Below the pieces are notes generated by a model. That model did no database searches. It had not been told where the DNA came from and worked only from the letters and a program-made list of their open reading frames with translations. From an uncultured Eubacterium sp. (GTDB taxonomy: Bacteria; Bacillota; Clostridia; Lachnospirales; CAG-274), in NCBI GenBank assembly GCA_900551755.1, contig URXK01000002.1:1-64000 (forward strand): 64,000 nucleotides of DNA. The letters are read 5' to 3'. Shown here in pieces: positions 41,536 through 51,098 of the stretch. Position 1 is the stretch's first letter, and every line of letters starts with the position of its first letter. Both the position numbers and the translations under genes were made by a program.

Positions 41536-42840
41536 TTAATACCCCAACAATCTAGGCAACCACAAAGACACAGCAGGTACAAAAGTTACAAGCATAAGCA
41601 CAGCAAAAATAACGCCATAATAAGAAAGCAAGGGTTTAATAACATCTTCAATTTTACTCTGAGCAACTCTAACACCTACAAACAAAATATTACCAACTGG
41701 TGGAGTAATTGTACCAATACACAAATTATACACAAGCATAATACCAAATTGAATTGAATCCATACCAAGTTCAGCACAAACTGGAAGAAAAATAGGTGTA
41801 AAAATAAGAATAGCTGGTGTAGTATCCATAAAAGTTCCCACAAAAAGCAAAACAATATTGATTATTAAAAGTATTATTATTTTATTATTACTTACACTTA
41901 AAAGAGCTGTAGATATAGCTGAGGGAATACCTGTGAAAGCCATTACCCAAGCCATTATACTAGACACACCAATAAGCAAAACAATAATTCCTGTAGTTTC
42001 TGCACTAGCTTTAAATATATCATACAAATCCTTAAATTTTATAGTTTTGTAAAAAAACAAAGACAATATAAGACTATAAACAACAGCAACAACTGAACCC
42101 TCTGTTGCAGTAAAAATACCCTTAACAATACCTCCAATAACAATAAGAATAAGTAAAAGACTAGGAATTGCATCAAATACAATTTTTACTGCTTCTTTGC
42201 CATTATAATGTTCACTGCTTTTATATCCTTTTTTGGTTGCAATAAAAAAGGCAACAATCATACAACCAAGACCCCATAAAATACCTGGAACATAACCAGC
42301 CATAAAAAGAGCTGCAACAGAAGTACCACCACTAACAAGGGAGAATGTTATAAGCACATTACTTGGAGGTATCAACAAACCTGTAGGTGCAGATGCAATA
42401 TTGACAGATGCTGAATAGTCCTTGTCATAGCCTTCTTTATCCTCAATTGGTCCAATAATAGTACCCATAGCAGATGCTGCTGCAACACCTGAACCAGATA
42501 TTGCACCAAACATCATATTAGCTAAAACATTAGTATGAGCCAAAGCACCAGGTATTCTACCGGTTAAAAGTTTAGCAAAATTAATAAGTCTTATGGCAAT
42601 ACCGCCCTTATTCATTATGTTGCCAGCAAGAATAAAAAACGGAATAGCAATAAGAGTAAACACAGAAATGCCAGAAAATGTTCTTTGTGCTCCAGTTAAA
42701 AATGCTGCATTAGTATCAAGAACTGGCAATATAGCTACTATAGAAGAAATACCTATGGCTATAGCTATTGGTGCTCCCATAAGAAGTATAATAAGCAACA
42801 CAACAGCTATGATTAAACCACAAAAAAGAGCCGTACTCAT
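41536..42840 (-). CDS. dctM: TRAP transporter large permease (DctM)
   Basis: 434 aa with about 11-12 membrane segments. Typical DctM sequences include GAPIAIAIGISSI, FTLIAIPFFILAGNIMNKGGIAIRLINFAKLLTGRIPGALAHTNVLANMMFGAISGSGVAAASAMGTI and the C-terminal GTITPPVGNILFVGVRVA. It is the ion-coupled membrane unit of a tripartite system, probably sodium-driven as in characterised members. The start directly follows the dctQ stop (TAAATG). Gene order dctP-dctQ-dctM is complete. Confidence 0.95.
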   Translation of the reverse strand: MSTALFCGLIIAVVLLIILLMGAPIAIAIGISSIVAILPVLDTNAAFLTGAQRTFSGISVFTLIAIPFFILAGNIMNKGGIAIRLINFAKLLTGRIPGALAHTNVLANMMFGAISGSGVAAASAMGTIIGPIEDKEGYDKDYSASVNIASAPTGLLIPPSNVLITFSLVSGGTSVAALFMAGYVPGILWGLGCMIVAFFIATKKGYKSSEHYNGKEAVKIVFDAIPSLLLILIVIGGIVKGIFTATEGSVVAVVYSLILSLFFYKTIKFKDLYDIFKASAETTGIIVLLIGVSSIMAWVMAFTGIPSAISTALLSVSNNKIIILLIINIVLLFVGTFMDTTPAILIFTPIFLPVCAELGMDSIQFGIMLVYNLCIGTITPPVGNILFVGVRVAQSKIEDVIKPLLSYYGVIFAVLMLVTFVPAVSLWLPRLLGY

Positions 42841-43311
42841 TTATTCACCTTCCTTTAAAATTTCTACAATATTTAAAACAGCATATAAAGCTGTAATAAA
42901 TCCACTTAAAGGTACAATAACATAAATATAAGACATTGGCACACCAAGTGAGGCCGTAAGCTGAGTAGCTGTAAGACTAGTAATAGATATACCACCATAA
43001 ATAAGAACAACAATAGCAAATATTAAAACAAATACTTCATTTATTATACTTAATACCCTTTTTGTACTTTGTGACATTTTGTCATAAACAAAAGTCATTG
43101 CCATATGGTCCCTTTTTCCAAATACAAGAGCTGCACTTAACATAGCTAACCAAGTAAAAGAATAAGTTAAAAGTTCTTCAGATTTTGTACTAGGTGAATT
43201 AAATACATATCTTGTTATAATCTGATAAGAACCAACAACAACAATAAAAGCAAATATTAAAACACAAATAGCCTCTAAACATTTGTTAAATATATTTATA
43301 ATACTTTTCAT
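42841..43311 (-). CDS. dctQ: TRAP transporter small permease (DctQ)
   Basis: 156 aa with four membrane segments (about 10-30, 45-65, 87-110, 125-147). It shows the DctQ pattern YQIITRYVFNSPSTKSEELLTYSFTWLAMLSAALVFGKRDHMAM. It forms the membrane complex with DctM. Its start codon overlaps the dctP stop by one base (TAATG). Confidence 0.93.
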   Translation of the reverse strand: MKSIINIFNKCLEAICVLIFAFIVVVGSYQIITRYVFNSPSTKSEELLTYSFTWLAMLSAALVFGKRDHMAMTFVYDKMSQSTKRVLSIINEVFVLIFAIVVLIYGGISITSLTATQLTASLGVPMSYIYVIVPLSGFITALYAVLNIVEILKEGE

Positions 43312-44312
43312 TAACCCACCTCCCTATTAATTTCTTGTATTCTTTCATAAACGGGTTTTAACTTAGGGTCATCATTTATCATTTGCTGTTGCAAATCAAC
43401 AACTTTTGCCTTAAAACTATTAACATCTACATCTGAAAAAACTACACCCATAGCTTCTGCTTGCTTTTTTGCTTCATCTACTTTTACAATCCATTCTTTT
43501 CTTTCAACCTCATTACAAAGTTGTGCAGCTTCATTAAATACCTGTCTTTCTTCATCACTTAAACTATCTAAAAACTTAATATTACCAACAAGCATATCCG
43601 GCACCATTTGATGTTGGTCATAAATATAATATTTGGCAACTTCACCGTGTTTGTTATTTGTTAAAGCAAGCTCATTATTTTCTGCCCCGTCAATAACACC
43701 TTGTTGAATAGCTGTATAAACCTCGCCAAAGGACATAGGTGCTGCTGCTGCACCAAAAGCCTTAACCATACTAACATTAGAAGGACTTTGTTGTACTCTC
43801 AATTTAAGACCTTTTAAATCATCAGGAGTATTAATTGGTTTTCTAGCATAAAAATTTCTTGTGCCAGCATCAAGCCAAGTTACAGCCTCAAATCCAGAAC
43901 TTTCTGTTGCATTAAATACTTGATTTCTAATAATATTATCATCCATAGCCTTGTAATAAGCTGTAGTATTATCAAATAAATAAGGTATACTAAACACAGA
44001 ATAAATAGTGTCAAAGGTTTCAAGATTACCTGTACTACACACAACAAAGTCTATAGCTCCCGTTTGAGTAAGCTCAATAGTTTTAACAGACGAACCTAAA
44101 AGCTCATTAGGATAAATTTGTACATCATATTTATCGCCTAACCTATCCTCAACATATTTTTCAAAAGCCATAAGACCTATATGGTCAGGGTGTGTTTCAC
44201 TTTGGGAATGTGCAATTCTCACTATTCGCTTTCCATTAGTTCCGCTGATGCAACCGCTTAAGCAAAACACAATAGAAAATATAAAAGCATATAATTTAAT
44301 ATATCTTCTCAT
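43311..44312 (-). CDS. dctP: TRAP transporter substrate-binding lipoprotein (DctP)
   Basis: 333 aa from ATG 44312, with AAGGAGG 6 nt upstream; a GTG at 44336 lies before that site. The lipobox LSGC tethers the protein to the membrane, as expected in a Gram-positive. DctP-family features include IAHSQSETHPDHIGLMAFEKYVED, the conserved carboxylate-binding arginine in GLKLRVQQSPSNVSM, and AIQQGVIDGAENNELAL. The ligand is an organic acid, probably a dicarboxylate or sugar acid; no catabolic gene nearby narrows it. It is the first gene of the dctPQM operon. Confidence 0.93.
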   Translation of the reverse strand: MRRYIKLYAFIFSIVFCLSGCISGTNGKRIVRIAHSQSETHPDHIGLMAFEKYVEDRLGDKYDVQIYPNELLGSSVKTIELTQTGAIDFVVCSTGNLETFDTIYSVFSIPYLFDNTTAYYKAMDDNIIRNQVFNATESSGFEAVTWLDAGTRNFYARKPINTPDDLKGLKLRVQQSPSNVSMVKAFGAAAAPMSFGEVYTAIQQGVIDGAENNELALTNNKHGEVAKYYIYDQHQMVPDMLVGNIKFLDSLSDEERQVFNEAAQLCNEVERKEWIVKVDEAKKQAEAMGVVFSDVDVNSFKAKVVDLQQQMINDDPKLKPVYERIQEINREVG

Positions 44313-44467
44313 TATTAACCTCCTTATTATTTTCACTACAATAAATATTCCCCCATTTGTAAAAAATTATTTATTGTGCTAATTAAACAATTTATTATAT
44401 TTATTGTTAAATTCTTACATAAATCGTATAATATTTGTAAATGATTTTTACATATTGCTAAATTGAT

Positions 44468-44496
44468 TTGACTTTTAACAATAATTCAGTTATAAT
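44468..44496 (+). promoter_or_regulatory. Promoter of the PLP decarboxylase gene
   Basis: -35 TTGACT (44468-44473), 17-bp spacer, -10 TATAAT (44491-44496), about 50 bp before the start codon. The rest of the divergent gap to dctP is AT-rich and no clear dctP promoter was resolved. Confidence 0.7.
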
Positions 44497-44545
44497 TAAC
44501 CTTAAATTTATGGGGCTTATATTACTGTAAATAGGAGGTCATACT

Positions 44546-45943
44546 ATGTCAGCTTATATTTTAGATAAATTACTTGAACTTCAAGAAAAAAACGCCTATC
44601 CTCTCCATATGCCTGGTCATAAGCGTAATCTTGATTTTATGCCTTATGATTTCAGAACAATGGATATAACTGAAACTGGCGAAGTAGACAATCTCCACGA
44701 CCCAAAAGAAATAATTGCAGAATCTCAAAACGCTATGGCAGAGCTTTTAGGTGCTGACAAATCTTTTTACCTTGTAAATGGAGGTTCTAGTGGCACTGTA
44801 GCATCTATTTTAGGTTGTTGTAATCCTGGTGACCACGTACTTGTAGCCACAAATTGCCACAAAAGTATATATCACGCTTTAGTTCTTTCTGGAGTAAAGC
44901 CAGTATATATTTCACCACAAATGACTGAAGAAAGCCTTTGTGGTGGCATTAGTATAAGGGATATGTTTAGAGCCTTTGACCAATATGATATTAAGGCAAT
45001 GATTATTACAAGTCCAACTTATGAAGGATTTACTTGTAATATAAAAGTAATAGCAGATATTGTACACAAGCACAATGCTACACTTATTGTTGATGAGTGT
45101 CACGGTGCACATTTTGTATTTTCAGAGGCATTTCCTCATTCAGCATTATCTGAAGGTGCTGATGTTGTTGTTAATAGTTGGCATAAGACTTTACCTTGTT
45201 TAAATCAAGCTGCTGTTTTAAGTGTTAAATCTCAAAGAGTAGATATGGCAAGGATAAAGGAAGCTGTTTCTATGATGAATACAACAAGTCCATCATATCC
45301 AATACTTGCATCTATTGACTATGCAAGGCATATACTTACTACAGATAAAAATTTATTTACATCATATATTGAAACAATAACAGAAGCTCGCCACGAACTT
45401 GTTCACTGCAAGGTTTTAAAACTAGTAAATGACAGTATTAAAGGCGAAAATGATATATTTGATTTAGATATTAGCAAATTTACTATTATGGTGAGAACAG
45501 AAATGACAGGTAAGGAATTATCTGATATTTTACTTAATAAATACAATATTCAGATAGAAATGGCAGGGCCTCATCATATTATAGCTATGACATCTGTAGC
45601 TGATGACCCGAAGGGTATTAAAAAGTTTGTAAAAGCCATAAGAGATATTGATAAAAAATTGGAAAGAAAATATATAGATAAACTTCCTCTTGAAATAGCT
45701 CCTGTTAGAGAGCCTAAAATGACACCACGAGATGTGTATTATGCCGAAAAAGAATATGTACCTATTGATAAAGGAGAAGGCAGAATACCAGCTAGTATAA
45801 TTATGGCATATCCTCCAGGAATACCAATTGTATCTGTTGGTGAGGTATTGACTAAAAGTCATATTGAGCAAATTGAAACATTGCAAAAATTAGATGTAGA
45901 TGTCATAGGTGTTGATAATGATGAAATTCTTGTTGTAAAATAA
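44546..45943 (+). CDS. Orn/Lys/Arg decarboxylase-family PLP enzyme
   Basis: 465 aa. It is the short, Gram-positive type without the N-terminal wing domain. N-terminal PLHMPGHKRN is the family hallmark; the PLP-binding lysine is in VVVNSWHKTLPCLNQ (about residue 215), preceded by LIVDECHGAHF. A C-terminal domain (about 380-465) ends with AYPPGIPIVSVGE. Related enzymes decarboxylate arginine (SpeA) or lysine for polyamine synthesis; the substrate cannot be told apart by eye. It has its own promoter and a GGAGG ribosome binding site, and is divergent from the TRAP operon. Confidence 0.9.
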   Translation: MSAYILDKLLELQEKNAYPLHMPGHKRNLDFMPYDFRTMDITETGEVDNLHDPKEIIAESQNAMAELLGADKSFYLVNGGSSGTVASILGCCNPGDHVLVATNCHKSIYHALVLSGVKPVYISPQMTEESLCGGISIRDMFRAFDQYDIKAMIITSPTYEGFTCNIKVIADIVHKHNATLIVDECHGAHFVFSEAFPHSALSEGADVVVNSWHKTLPCLNQAAVLSVKSQRVDMARIKEAVSMMNTTSPSYPILASIDYARHILTTDKNLFTSYIETITEARHELVHCKVLKLVNDSIKGENDIFDLDISKFTIMVRTEMTGKELSDILLNKYNIQIEMAGPHHIIAMTSVADDPKGIKKFVKAIRDIDKKLERKYIDKLPLEIAPVREPKMTPRDVYYAEKEYVPIDKGEGRIPASIIMAYPPGIPIVSVGEVLTKSHIEQIETLQKLDVDVIGVDNDEILVVK

Positions 45944-45996
45944 GGTAATTCATAAAATTTTAATAACATTCAAGTTAAATATTTTGTAAATTCCCC

Positions 45997-46024
45997 TTGA
46001 AAAAAATATTAAATGTGTTATACT
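45997..46024 (+). promoter_or_regulatory. Promoter of the 46058-46426 gene
   Basis: -35 TTGAAA (45997-46002), 16-bp spacer, -10 TATACT (46019-46024), about 33 bp before the start codon. Confidence 0.6.
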
Positions 46025-46057
46025 ATATAGACATAAGTTTGTAAAGGGGGATTGTAA

Positions 46058-46426
46058 ATGAATAATTTTCCAATAAGCTTAGAAGAGCTAATATATGCTG
46101 CACTTTTAGCATTTTGTATTACTTGGTTTATTAATAACGCAATAAAAATAAGAAAACTCCTTAAGTCCACATCAATACATGTAAGCGGACCTAAAGATAT
46201 TGCATCAGTTATGGAGAGATGCTATACTCTCTTTCCTCTTGACAAAATAGAGTACCACGGTATTACTTTTACAAGAGGTATGAAAATTAAGATAACTACA
46301 ACTGCTAATGCTGATTTTGAAGGCGAATTTATAGGTGGCAATTCACAAAATATGGTGTGTATTAAGACTGCTAAGTATATAGTTGCTCACAAATTAAGTA
46401 ATATTGTAGATATTTCAAAATTATAA
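46058..46426 (+). CDS. Small membrane-anchored protein, unknown function
   Basis: 122 aa. One N-terminal membrane segment (about 10-28) precedes a small domain (about 40-122: VMERCYTLFPLDKIEYHGITFTRGMKIKITTTANADFEGEFIGGNSQNMVCIKTAKYIVAH) that looks like an SH3/Sm-type beta barrel. It is not recognised beyond that. The ribosome binding site is AAGGGGG. It is monocistronic, with promoter and terminator. Confidence 0.65.
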   Translation: MNNFPISLEELIYAALLAFCITWFINNAIKIRKLLKSTSIHVSGPKDIASVMERCYTLFPLDKIEYHGITFTRGMKIKITTTANADFEGEFIGGNSQNMVCIKTAKYIVAHKLSNIVDISKL

Positions 46427-46433
46427 TCAAAAG

Positions 46434-46467
46434 CAAAAAACAGATGGTCAAACCATCTGTTTTTTTA
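46434..46467. terminator. Bidirectional terminator
   Basis: 9-bp stem ACAGATGGT/ACCATCTGT with a 3-nt loop, flanked by an A run on the left and a T7 run on the right, between convergent genes. Confidence 0.9.
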
Positions 46468-46475
46468 ATACTATT

Positions 46476-47255
46476 TTATAAAGCATTTCCTCTTTCAAGG
46501 CTTATTCTATTAAATACTTCAAGCAAATCATCTGTATTTGCATTTTTCTTTTCTTCTGCATTAAGGTCCATAACAGCATTACCCTCGTGCATCATAACAA
46601 GTCTATTACCATATTTAAGAGCAAACATAAGATTATGTGTAACCATAATAGTTGTAAGATTTTTTTCTCTAACAACCTTGTCAGTAAGTTCCATAATTAT
46701 TTCAGCTGTTTTAGGGTCAAGAGCTGCTGTATGCTCATCTAATATAAGAATATCAATAGGAGTCATAACAGACATTAAAAGTGCCATAGCCTGTCTTTGT
46801 CCACCGGACAAAAGACCAACCTTAACACCCAACTTATCCTCAAGACCAAGATTAAGCTGTGAAAGAAGCTCCTTGTAATAATTAACTTTCTTTTTATTAG
46901 TTCCGCTAGATAAGCCAAACATTTTGCCTTTGTTATCAGCTAAAGACATATTTTCAAGTATAGTCATTGATGCACAAGTACCCATAGACGGGTCTTGATA
47001 AACTCTACCAATTTTCTTATATCGTTGGAAATCTTTCATTTTAACAATAGACTTACCATTAATTGTAATATCTCCACCGTCAATAGGCATTGAACCACAA
47101 ATAATATTAAGCATTGAAGTTTTTCCTGAACCGTTACTTCCAATAATACTCAAAAACTCATTTTGCTTAACTTCCATATTAAACTTATTAAAAAGCTGAG
47201 TTTCATTTACAGTACCTTTGTTATAGATTTTATCAATATTAGTCAATTTAATCAT
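46476..47255 (-). CDS. ABC transporter ATPase (TrpZ-type)
   Basis: 259 aa from ATG 47255, with AGGAGG 8 nt upstream; a GTG at 47264 is too close to it. Walker A GSNGSGKTS, the Q-loop VYQDPSMGT, signature LLSGGQRQA and DILILDEHTAALDPK (His in place of the usual Pro after Glu, a variation seen in this subfamily). It overlaps the permease gene by 8 bp. With the permease and binding protein it forms a three-gene importer of the COG2984/COG4120/COG1101 type. Confidence 0.93.
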   Translation of the reverse strand: MIKLTNIDKIYNKGTVNETQLFNKFNMEVKQNEFLSIIGSNGSGKTSMLNIICGSMPIDGGDITINGKSIVKMKDFQRYKKIGRVYQDPSMGTCASMTILENMSLADNKGKMFGLSSGTNKKKVNYYKELLSQLNLGLEDKLGVKVGLLSGGQRQAMALLMSVMTPIDILILDEHTAALDPKTAEIIMELTDKVVREKNLTTIMVTHNLMFALKYGNRLVMMHEGNAVMDLNAEEKKNANTDDLLEVFNRISLERGNAL

Positions 47256-48120
47256 TATCGGCACCTCCTTTTTTGAAACTACTTATAATAAGAATAATAA
47301 GGAATAACACACCTGTTACAAGTTTCATATCAATAGCCTTTAAACCAGCAGAAATAGCCAAAGCTACACAAGCCTTATAAACTATTGAACCTATTAAAAC
47401 AGCTGTAGTAGTTTTAATAAAATTAAGTTTACCAAAAACATTAGTACCAATAATAACAGATGCAAGACCGATAACCATTGTACCAGTACCCATAGAAATA
47501 TCAAAAAATCTCTGTTGCTGACACATTACACAGCCAGCAAGGGCAACAAGAGCATTTGCTATAACAAGACCAATAATTTTAACAGTTCCCTTATCCTTAG
47601 CTAAAGAAGTAACAACAGAATCATTGTCACCTACAGCTCTAAGAAGAAAACCAGACTTAGTCTTTAAATACAAGTCCATAGCTATTTTACAAATAAGAGC
47701 AACAACAAAAATAACTATAACTGCGTTAAAATCACCTGTACTATTTGCTATAGGAGATATTGTAAAAATAGTGTTGTCGCTAAAAATCGGTACATTAGCT
47801 TGACCAGATGTAATATGTAAGTTAATTGAATAGAGAATTGTCATAGTAATAATACCAGAAAGCAAATCCCTAACCTTAAATTTAACGTGAATAATACCAG
47901 TTACCAAACCAGAAATACCACCAGCCACAAAAGCAACTGGAAGTGTAATATATGGATTAATGCCAGCCTTAATCATAACAACACAGACGGCAGCTCCCAA
48001 AGGAAAGCTGCTGTCTACTGTAAGGTCTGGAAAATCCAAAATTTTATAAGTAATGTATATACCAAGAGCAAGTATTGCATATATAAAGCCCTGCTCCAGT
48101 ACACTTAAAACCAAAGCCAT
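47248..48120 (-). CDS. ABC transporter permease (TrpY-type)
   Basis: 290 aa with about eight membrane segments. Family features: ILALGIYITYKILDFPDLTVDSSFPLGAAVCVVMIKAG near the N terminus and GLVIANALVALAGCVMCQQQRFFDISMGTGTMVIGLASVIIG. It resembles branched-chain/ribose-type permeases but belongs to the group encoded with TrpX-like binding proteins. The end overlaps the ATPase start. Confidence 0.92.
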   Translation of the reverse strand: MALVLSVLEQGFIYAILALGIYITYKILDFPDLTVDSSFPLGAAVCVVMIKAGINPYITLPVAFVAGGISGLVTGIIHVKFKVRDLLSGIITMTILYSINLHITSGQANVPIFSDNTIFTISPIANSTGDFNAVIVIFVVALICKIAMDLYLKTKSGFLLRAVGDNDSVVTSLAKDKGTVKIIGLVIANALVALAGCVMCQQQRFFDISMGTGTMVIGLASVIIGTNVFGKLNFIKTTTAVLIGSIVYKACVALAISAGLKAIDMKLVTGVLFLIILIISSFKKGGADND

Positions 48121-48140
48121 TATTTTACTCCTTACTAGGC

Positions 48141-49136
48141 TTATTTAGCCTCAATTGCATTTGCCTTTAAATCATCAGGACAAGATAAGCCTAAGCTATC
48201 AAGTGCAGCAGAATTAATGTAAAGACTATATTCTGAAATAGTTTCAAAAGGAATACTTTCAGCTTTTTCACCATTTAACACTCTTGCAGCCATTTGACCA
48301 GTCTGCTTTCCTAATGCAACATAGTCAAGACCTTCTGTTGCAACACAACCCAACTTAACCTGTTCAATTTCACTACCAAATACAGGTATCTTAGCCTTGT
48401 TAGCAGCATCAAGAACTGTAGCAAGAGCAGAAACAACTGTATTATCTGTAAGATTAGATAAACAATCAACCTTTCCAGCAAGTTCAGTTGCAGCAAGTGG
48501 AATATCACTTGACTGGCTTATACCACTTTCTACAATTTCAAAGCCATAATTAGGAGCAAGTTCCTTATACTCAGCAATGGCACTAACAGAATTAGCCTCG
48601 CTTGTGCTATATAAAATACCAATCTTCTTAGCATTTGGCATAAAATCTCTAATCATTTTAAGCTGTGCATCAACAGCAAGTTTATCACTTGTACCTGTTG
48701 TGTTGCCAACACTTGAGCCGTCTTCCTTTGCAAGCTCTGCACCAACTGGGTCAGTTACAGCAGTGTAAATAACTGGAATTTCACCCTTAGCTGCATTGTA
48801 ACAAGCCTGAGCCATAGGAGTTGCAACACCACAAATAAGGTTTTCCTTATTAGCAACCATAGATTGAGCGATTTGGTTTGCATTAGCAATATCAGCTTGT
48901 GCATTTTGGAAGTCATAAGTTACATTTTGACCTTCAACATAACCAGCTTCAGCCATACCCTCTTTAAAACCCTCAACACAATTATCAAGAGACCCGTGAG
49001 GTGCAAACTGAGCAATACCTACAGTTATCATATCATTTGATGATGTGTTTTCACTAGTTTTGCTATCATTGCCACAACCTGTAAACATACCCATTGTAAG
49101 GCAAGCAACAGCCATAATTGATATAAATTTTTTCAT
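48141..49136 (-). CDS. ABC transporter substrate-binding lipoprotein (TrpX-like)
   Basis: 331 aa. Signal peptide with lipobox TGCG (Cys about 21). COG2984 pattern: VGIAQFAPHGSLDNCVEGFKEGMAEAGYVEGQNVTYDFQNAQAD, IPVIYTAVTDPVGAELA, ARVLNGEKAESIP. Homologues in Streptococcus transport tryptophan or related aromatic amino acids under T-box control, but no T-box fits the 87-bp upstream gap here, so the ligand remains open. RBS AAAGGAG; promoter at 49179-49207. Confidence 0.92.
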   Translation of the reverse strand: MKKFISIMAVACLTMGMFTGCGNDSKTSENTSSNDMITVGIAQFAPHGSLDNCVEGFKEGMAEAGYVEGQNVTYDFQNAQADIANANQIAQSMVANKENLICGVATPMAQACYNAAKGEIPVIYTAVTDPVGAELAKEDGSSVGNTTGTSDKLAVDAQLKMIRDFMPNAKKIGILYSTSEANSVSAIAEYKELAPNYGFEIVESGISQSSDIPLAATELAGKVDCLSNLTDNTVVSALATVLDAANKAKIPVFGSEIEQVKLGCVATEGLDYVALGKQTGQMAARVLNGEKAESIPFETISEYSLYINSAALDSLGLSCPDDLKANAIEAK

Positions 49137-49178
49137 TATTAAATCATTCTCCTTTATTAAAGTTAAAAGTTATTTATA

Positions 49179-49207
49179 AGTATATCATATTTTTACATTA
49201 TTTACAA
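49179..49207 (-). promoter_or_regulatory. Promoter of the TrpXYZ-type operon
   Basis: -35 TTGTAA (49207-49202), 17-bp spacer, extended -10 TGATATACT (box 49184-49179), about 40 bp upstream of the start codon. Confidence 0.7.
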
Positions 49208-49223
49208 CTTATTTTACTGGTAT

Positions 49224-49814
49224 TTACTCGCTATAAGCATCATAAACATTTGTGCCGTTTTCACTCTTAAAATAAACTTGGTTGTCAGAACTACCAACTA
49301 TTTCAACAACAACGCTTACATTTTCCCCACCATTTTTTACATTTTTTATAGCCTCTGAGCCAAATTCTTCATAAAGTCCGCAATTTTCTTCCCACTTACT
49401 CTTGTAAGTTTCGTCTTTAGACTTAATGTAGTCAATAGTATCATCAGTTATATATTTTTTAAACACAACTTGATTACCACTATAACTCATATCAAATCCA
49501 GCACCAGATGCAAGCTGCTTTAAGCTATTGTAGGTGCTACTACCTTCAAAATTTGAACTACTTGATTGAGCCTGTGTAGTTTTTTCACCTTGAGGCTTAC
49601 TTGGAGTATCTGGCTTAAGTATAATTATGTTAGATGTAGTTTCTTCAAAATCTAAGTCAGTTTCTTCATCAGATGTAGTTTCTGTTGTTTCACTTGTTTC
49701 TTCTGTTGTTGTTTCAGAAGTTATTTCTGTTGTAGTTTCAGTTAAATCCTTGTCAGCAGAGCCACCGCAACCAGTAAAGGCAAGCAAAGCTACAAGTACA
49801 ATATATTTTTTCAT
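49224..49814 (-). CDS. Putative lipoprotein with Thr/Glu-rich linker
   Basis: 196 aa from ATG 49814; a GTG at 49823 sits inside the ribosome binding site. Lipobox FTGC (Cys about 16) is followed by a long low-complexity TTTEITSETTTEETSETTETT-type linker (about 27-60), then a soluble domain (about 95-196) with SLKQLASGAGFDMSYSGNQVVFKKYI. I do not recognise a family. It probably projects into the cell wall. It is monocistronic, upstream of the ABC operon on the same strand. Confidence 0.7.
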   Translation of the reverse strand: MKKYIVLVALLAFTGCGGSADKDLTETTTEITSETTTEETSETTETTSDEETDLDFEETTSNIIILKPDTPSKPQGEKTTQAQSSSSNFEGSSTYNSLKQLASGAGFDMSYSGNQVVFKKYITDDTIDYIKSKDETYKSKWEENCGLYEEFGSEAIKNVKNGGENVSVVVEIVGSSDNQVYFKSENGTNVYDAYSE

Positions 49815-49955
49815 ATAACTCACTCCTATTTATATTATTACAAGTTACATTATATATTTTTAATTAGATAATGTCAACAAAAAGGACTATTTAATATTAG
49901 GCAATTTTTACTTATATTGTAATAAACTAAGGTCAAACAATTTATGCTGTTAAAC

Positions 49956-49982
49956 AAAAAACCCTCGGACAAACCGAGGGTT
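49956..49982 (-). terminator. Intrinsic terminator of rplM-rpsI
   Basis: 9-bp stem AACCCTCGG/CCGAGGGTT with a 5-nt loop, followed on the minus strand by six T. Confidence 0.9.
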
Positions 49983-50001
49983 GTATATGAAATAATATAA
50001 A

Positions 50002-50394
50002 TTATCTCTTTGAGAACTGAGGAGCTCTTCTTGCAGCCTTTAAGCCGTACTTCTTTCTTTCCTTCATTCTTGGGTCTCTTGTTAAGAAACCAGCTCTCTT
50101 TAAAGGAGTTCTGAAATCATCATCAGCTTCTAATAAAGCTCTTGAAATACCGTGTCTGATAGCACCAGCCTGACCTGTAGTACCACCGCCCTGAACATTA
50201 ACGATAACATCGAACTTGCCGTTAGTGCCAGTAGTTTCTAATGGCTGTCTAACAATAAGCTTTAATGTTTCAAGACCAAAGTATTCTTCAATATCCTTCT
50301 TATTAATTGTAATCTTACCTGTACCAGGAACTAAGTAAACTCTAGCTACAGAGCTCTTTCTTCTACCTGTACCATAATATCTAGCCTCTGCCAT
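50002..50394 (-). CDS. rpsI: 30S ribosomal protein S9
   Basis: 130 aa, full length. Hallmarks: [34 protein letters not shown] at the N terminus, [20 protein letters not shown], and the conserved C-terminal [17 protein letters not shown] tail that reaches the ribosomal P site. It is the second gene of the rplM-rpsI operon, 15 bp after rplM, and is followed by a strong terminator. Confidence 0.98.
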   Translation of the reverse strand: MAEARYYGTGRRKSSVARVYLVPGTGKITINKKDIEEYFGLETLKLIVRQPLETTGTNGKFDVIVNVQGGGTTGQAGAIRHGISRALLEADDDFRTPLKRAGFLTRDPRMKERKKYGLKAARRAPQFSKR

Positions 50395-50409
50395 GATGGA
50401 ACCTCCTTA

Positions 50410-50847
50410 TTAGTATCTAATCTCTAATGCTTCAGGCTTCTGAGCTTCGTGATTGTGCTCTGCACCAGCATAAACATGTAACTTCTTTAATATATTCTTA
50501 CCAAGAGTGTTCTTTGGAAGCATACCCTTAACAGCGTGCTTAATAACTTCCTCTGGCTTCTTATTCATCATTTCCTTTAAAGTAGTCTCCTTGAAACCAC
50601 CAGTGTACTCAGAATGGCTTCTGTAAAGCTTCTGGTCTAACTTCTTACCAGTAACAGCAATCTTATCAGCATTGATAACGATTACATAATCACCTGTATC
50701 AAGGTGTGGTGTATAAATAGGCTTGTTCTTACCTCTAAGAACTGCAGCAACCTGAGATGCAAGACGACCAAGAGTCTGACCTTCAGCATCAACAACATAC
50801 CATTTTCTCTCTATTTCAGCTGTCTTAGCTATAAATGTTGTTCTCAT
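50410..50847 (-). CDS. rplM: 50S ribosomal protein L13
   Basis: 145 aa. Hallmarks: [46 protein letters not shown] and the motif [31 protein letters not shown] is GGAAGGAG. A structured leader (about 50940-50975) and a consensus promoter precede it. In many Firmicutes rplM follows truA; here the operon stands alone. Confidence 0.98.
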   Translation of the reverse strand: MRTTFIAKTAEIERKWYVVDAEGQTLGRLASQVAAVLRGKNKPIYTPHLDTGDYVIVINADKIAVTGKKLDQKLYRSHSEYTGGFKETTLKEMMNKKPEEVIKHAVKGMLPKNTLGKNILKKLHVYAGAEHNHEAQKPEALEIRY

Positions 50848-50937
50848 TTGAAAATCTCCTTCCGAAAATTTAAAAAGTTATAATTACCAAATTGTCACTT
50901 CCCCCAAATGTCCGAAAAGGAGTCCTGACCAAATATA

Positions 50938-50976
50938 TAATCAAACTGCTGCGGGGCTAACGCATACAGTCGATAT
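50938..50976 (-). ncRNA. Probable L13 leader (autoregulatory structure)
   Basis: On the minus strand, GACTGTATGCGTTAGCCCCG followed by CAGCAGTTT can form a stem (ACTG...GCG / CGC...CAGT) in the rplM 5' leader about 95 nt before the start. Firmicutes L13 leaders are short hairpins of this kind, thought to bind L13. Assignment is by position and appearance, not by a covariance search. Confidence 0.55.
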
Positions 50977-50988
50977 TCAAACAAAATT

Positions 50989-51017
50989 ATTTTACTACAT
51001 ATACCAACTCTTGTCAA
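50989..51017 (-). promoter_or_regulatory. Promoter of rplM-rpsI
   Basis: -35 TTGACA (51017-51012), 17-bp spacer, -10 TAAAAT (50994-50989). It leaves a leader of about 135 nt containing the L13-leader hairpin. Confidence 0.8.
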
Positions 51018-51036
51018 GAATTTTTTTGATAAATCA

Positions 51037-51064
51037 TTGATTTTTTTTCAAATTGTGATAGAAT
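51037..51064 (+). promoter_or_regulatory. Candidate promoter of the DUF1275 gene
   Basis: -35 TTGATT (51037-51042), 16-bp spacer, -10 TAGAAT (51059-51064), about 35 bp before the start codon. Confidence 0.5.
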
Positions 51065-51098
51065 ACTACTATATTAATAAACAAAGGAGTTGTGAATA

